Assembly: GCA_020629335.1 (NCBI GenBank)
Contig: JAHDDN010000243.1
Location: 1 to 7,965, forward strand
Direction: 5' to 3'
DNA: 7,965 nt
Source: Chitinophagales bacterium
GTDB lineage: Bacteria > Bacteroidota > Bacteroidia > Chitinophagales > UBA2359
In this document: positions 7,886 through 7,965 of the stretch, in pieces
How positions within the stretch are numbered: position 1 is the first letter of the stretch
How the letters are laid out: every line of letters starts with the position of its first letter
Notes under the pieces: model-generated
Database searches by the model: none
Seen by the model: the letters and a program-made list of their open reading frames with translations, nothing else
Told to the model about the DNA's origin: nothing
Program-made: the position numbers and the translations under genes

Positions 7886-7908
7886 TACTTTCTATTTTTA
7901 TCATTACT
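7880..7908 (-). repeat. 10-bp direct repeat duplicating the thrA start-codon context
   Basis: The minus strand carries AGTAATGATA twice, at 7899-7908 and 7880-7889, offset by 19 nt. The downstream copy contains the thrA start codon. The upstream copy contains an ATG (7904-7902) that is out of frame with thrA and opens an 18-codon overlapping reading frame ending at 7848. The repeat is seen directly. It may be chance, a small duplication, or a pair of competing ribosome entry sites. Confidence 0.45.
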
Positions 7909-7918
7909 GTAAAGTGAA

Positions 7919-7945
7919 GGGAAAAGTTATCAGCCCATATTTCCC
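7919..7945 (-). other. Small inverted repeat in the thrA 5' leader
   Basis: Plus strand gggaaa (7919-7924) is complementary in inverted orientation to tttccc (7940-7945), with a 15-nt loop. In the thrA leader RNA this gives a 6-bp stem with three GC pairs. The loop includes a tiny ATG-GGC-TGA frame. No Thr- or Ile-rich leader peptide or terminator stem with a U run is present, so classical attenuation is not supported. The stem is weak and may be chance. Confidence 0.25.
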
Positions 7946-7956
7946 AAAAACAGGGC

Positions 7957-7964
7957 CAAAAATA
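7957..7964 (-). promoter_or_regulatory. Candidate Bacteroidota -7 promoter element for the thrABC operon
   Basis: The minus strand reads TATTTTTG here, an exact match to the TAnnTTTG -7 consensus of the primary sigma factor in Bacteroidota. Transcription would begin a few bases downstream, near 7950, giving a leader of about 65 nt before the thrA ATG. The expected -33 TTG element would lie beyond the right edge of the window, so half of the evidence is missing. An 8-mer with two free positions in AT-rich DNA can also match by chance. Confidence 0.35.
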
Positions 7965-7965
7965 G

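Noticed and set aside
7886..7965. A threonine attenuator with a leader peptide, or a riboswitch, upstream of thrA
   Set aside because: The visible leader is only about 65-80 nt, has no Thr/Ile-rich short ORF, and has no terminator-like stem with a U tract. Sequence beyond the right edge could change this.

Overview
The window carries four genes, all read from the minus strand, so gene order runs from right to left. The codon and RNA-signal style (AT-rich, no clear Shine-Dalgarno sites, a TAnnTTTG-type -7 box) and the two-propeller LytS-type sensor point to a member of the Bacteroidota. A Saprospiria-like or flavobacterial-type lineage is plausible, but the sequence seen here does not fix it further.

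Right to middle (7885 to 3153): a complete threonine biosynthesis operon in the order thrA-thrB-thrC. thrA encodes a bifunctional aspartokinase/homoserine dehydrogenase, thrB a GHMP-family homoserine kinase and thrC a PLP-dependent threonine synthase. Together they convert aspartate, via aspartyl phosphate, aspartate semialdehyde (the semialdehyde dehydrogenase is not in this window), homoserine and O-phosphohomoserine, to threonine. thrA and thrB are 4 nt apart. thrB and thrC are separated by 49 nt filled largely by a GC-rich hairpin that resembles a dispersed intergenic repeat. A candidate Bacteroidota promoter element lies at the extreme right edge, about 70 nt upstream of thrA.

Left (3084 to 82): a 1000-residue membrane sensor histidine kinase with a signal peptide, fourteen Reg_prop-type propeller blades (enough for two seven-bladed propellers), a Y_Y_Y domain, one membrane helix and a LytS/His_kinase-type transmitter. 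It has no receiver or DNA-binding domain, and no partner regulator is visible. It follows thrC after 68 AT-rich nt that hold a 9-bp inverted repeat overlapping the sensor start codon and no convincing terminator.

The remaining 81 nt at the left end contain no gene or ATG on the minus strand. No RNA genes, CRISPR, insertion sequences or phage genes were seen. The window is mostly ordinary core metabolism. The points worth a second look are the repeat inside the operon, the dyad at the sensor start, the duplicated thrA start region and a reversal of coding-strand G/C skew along the window.
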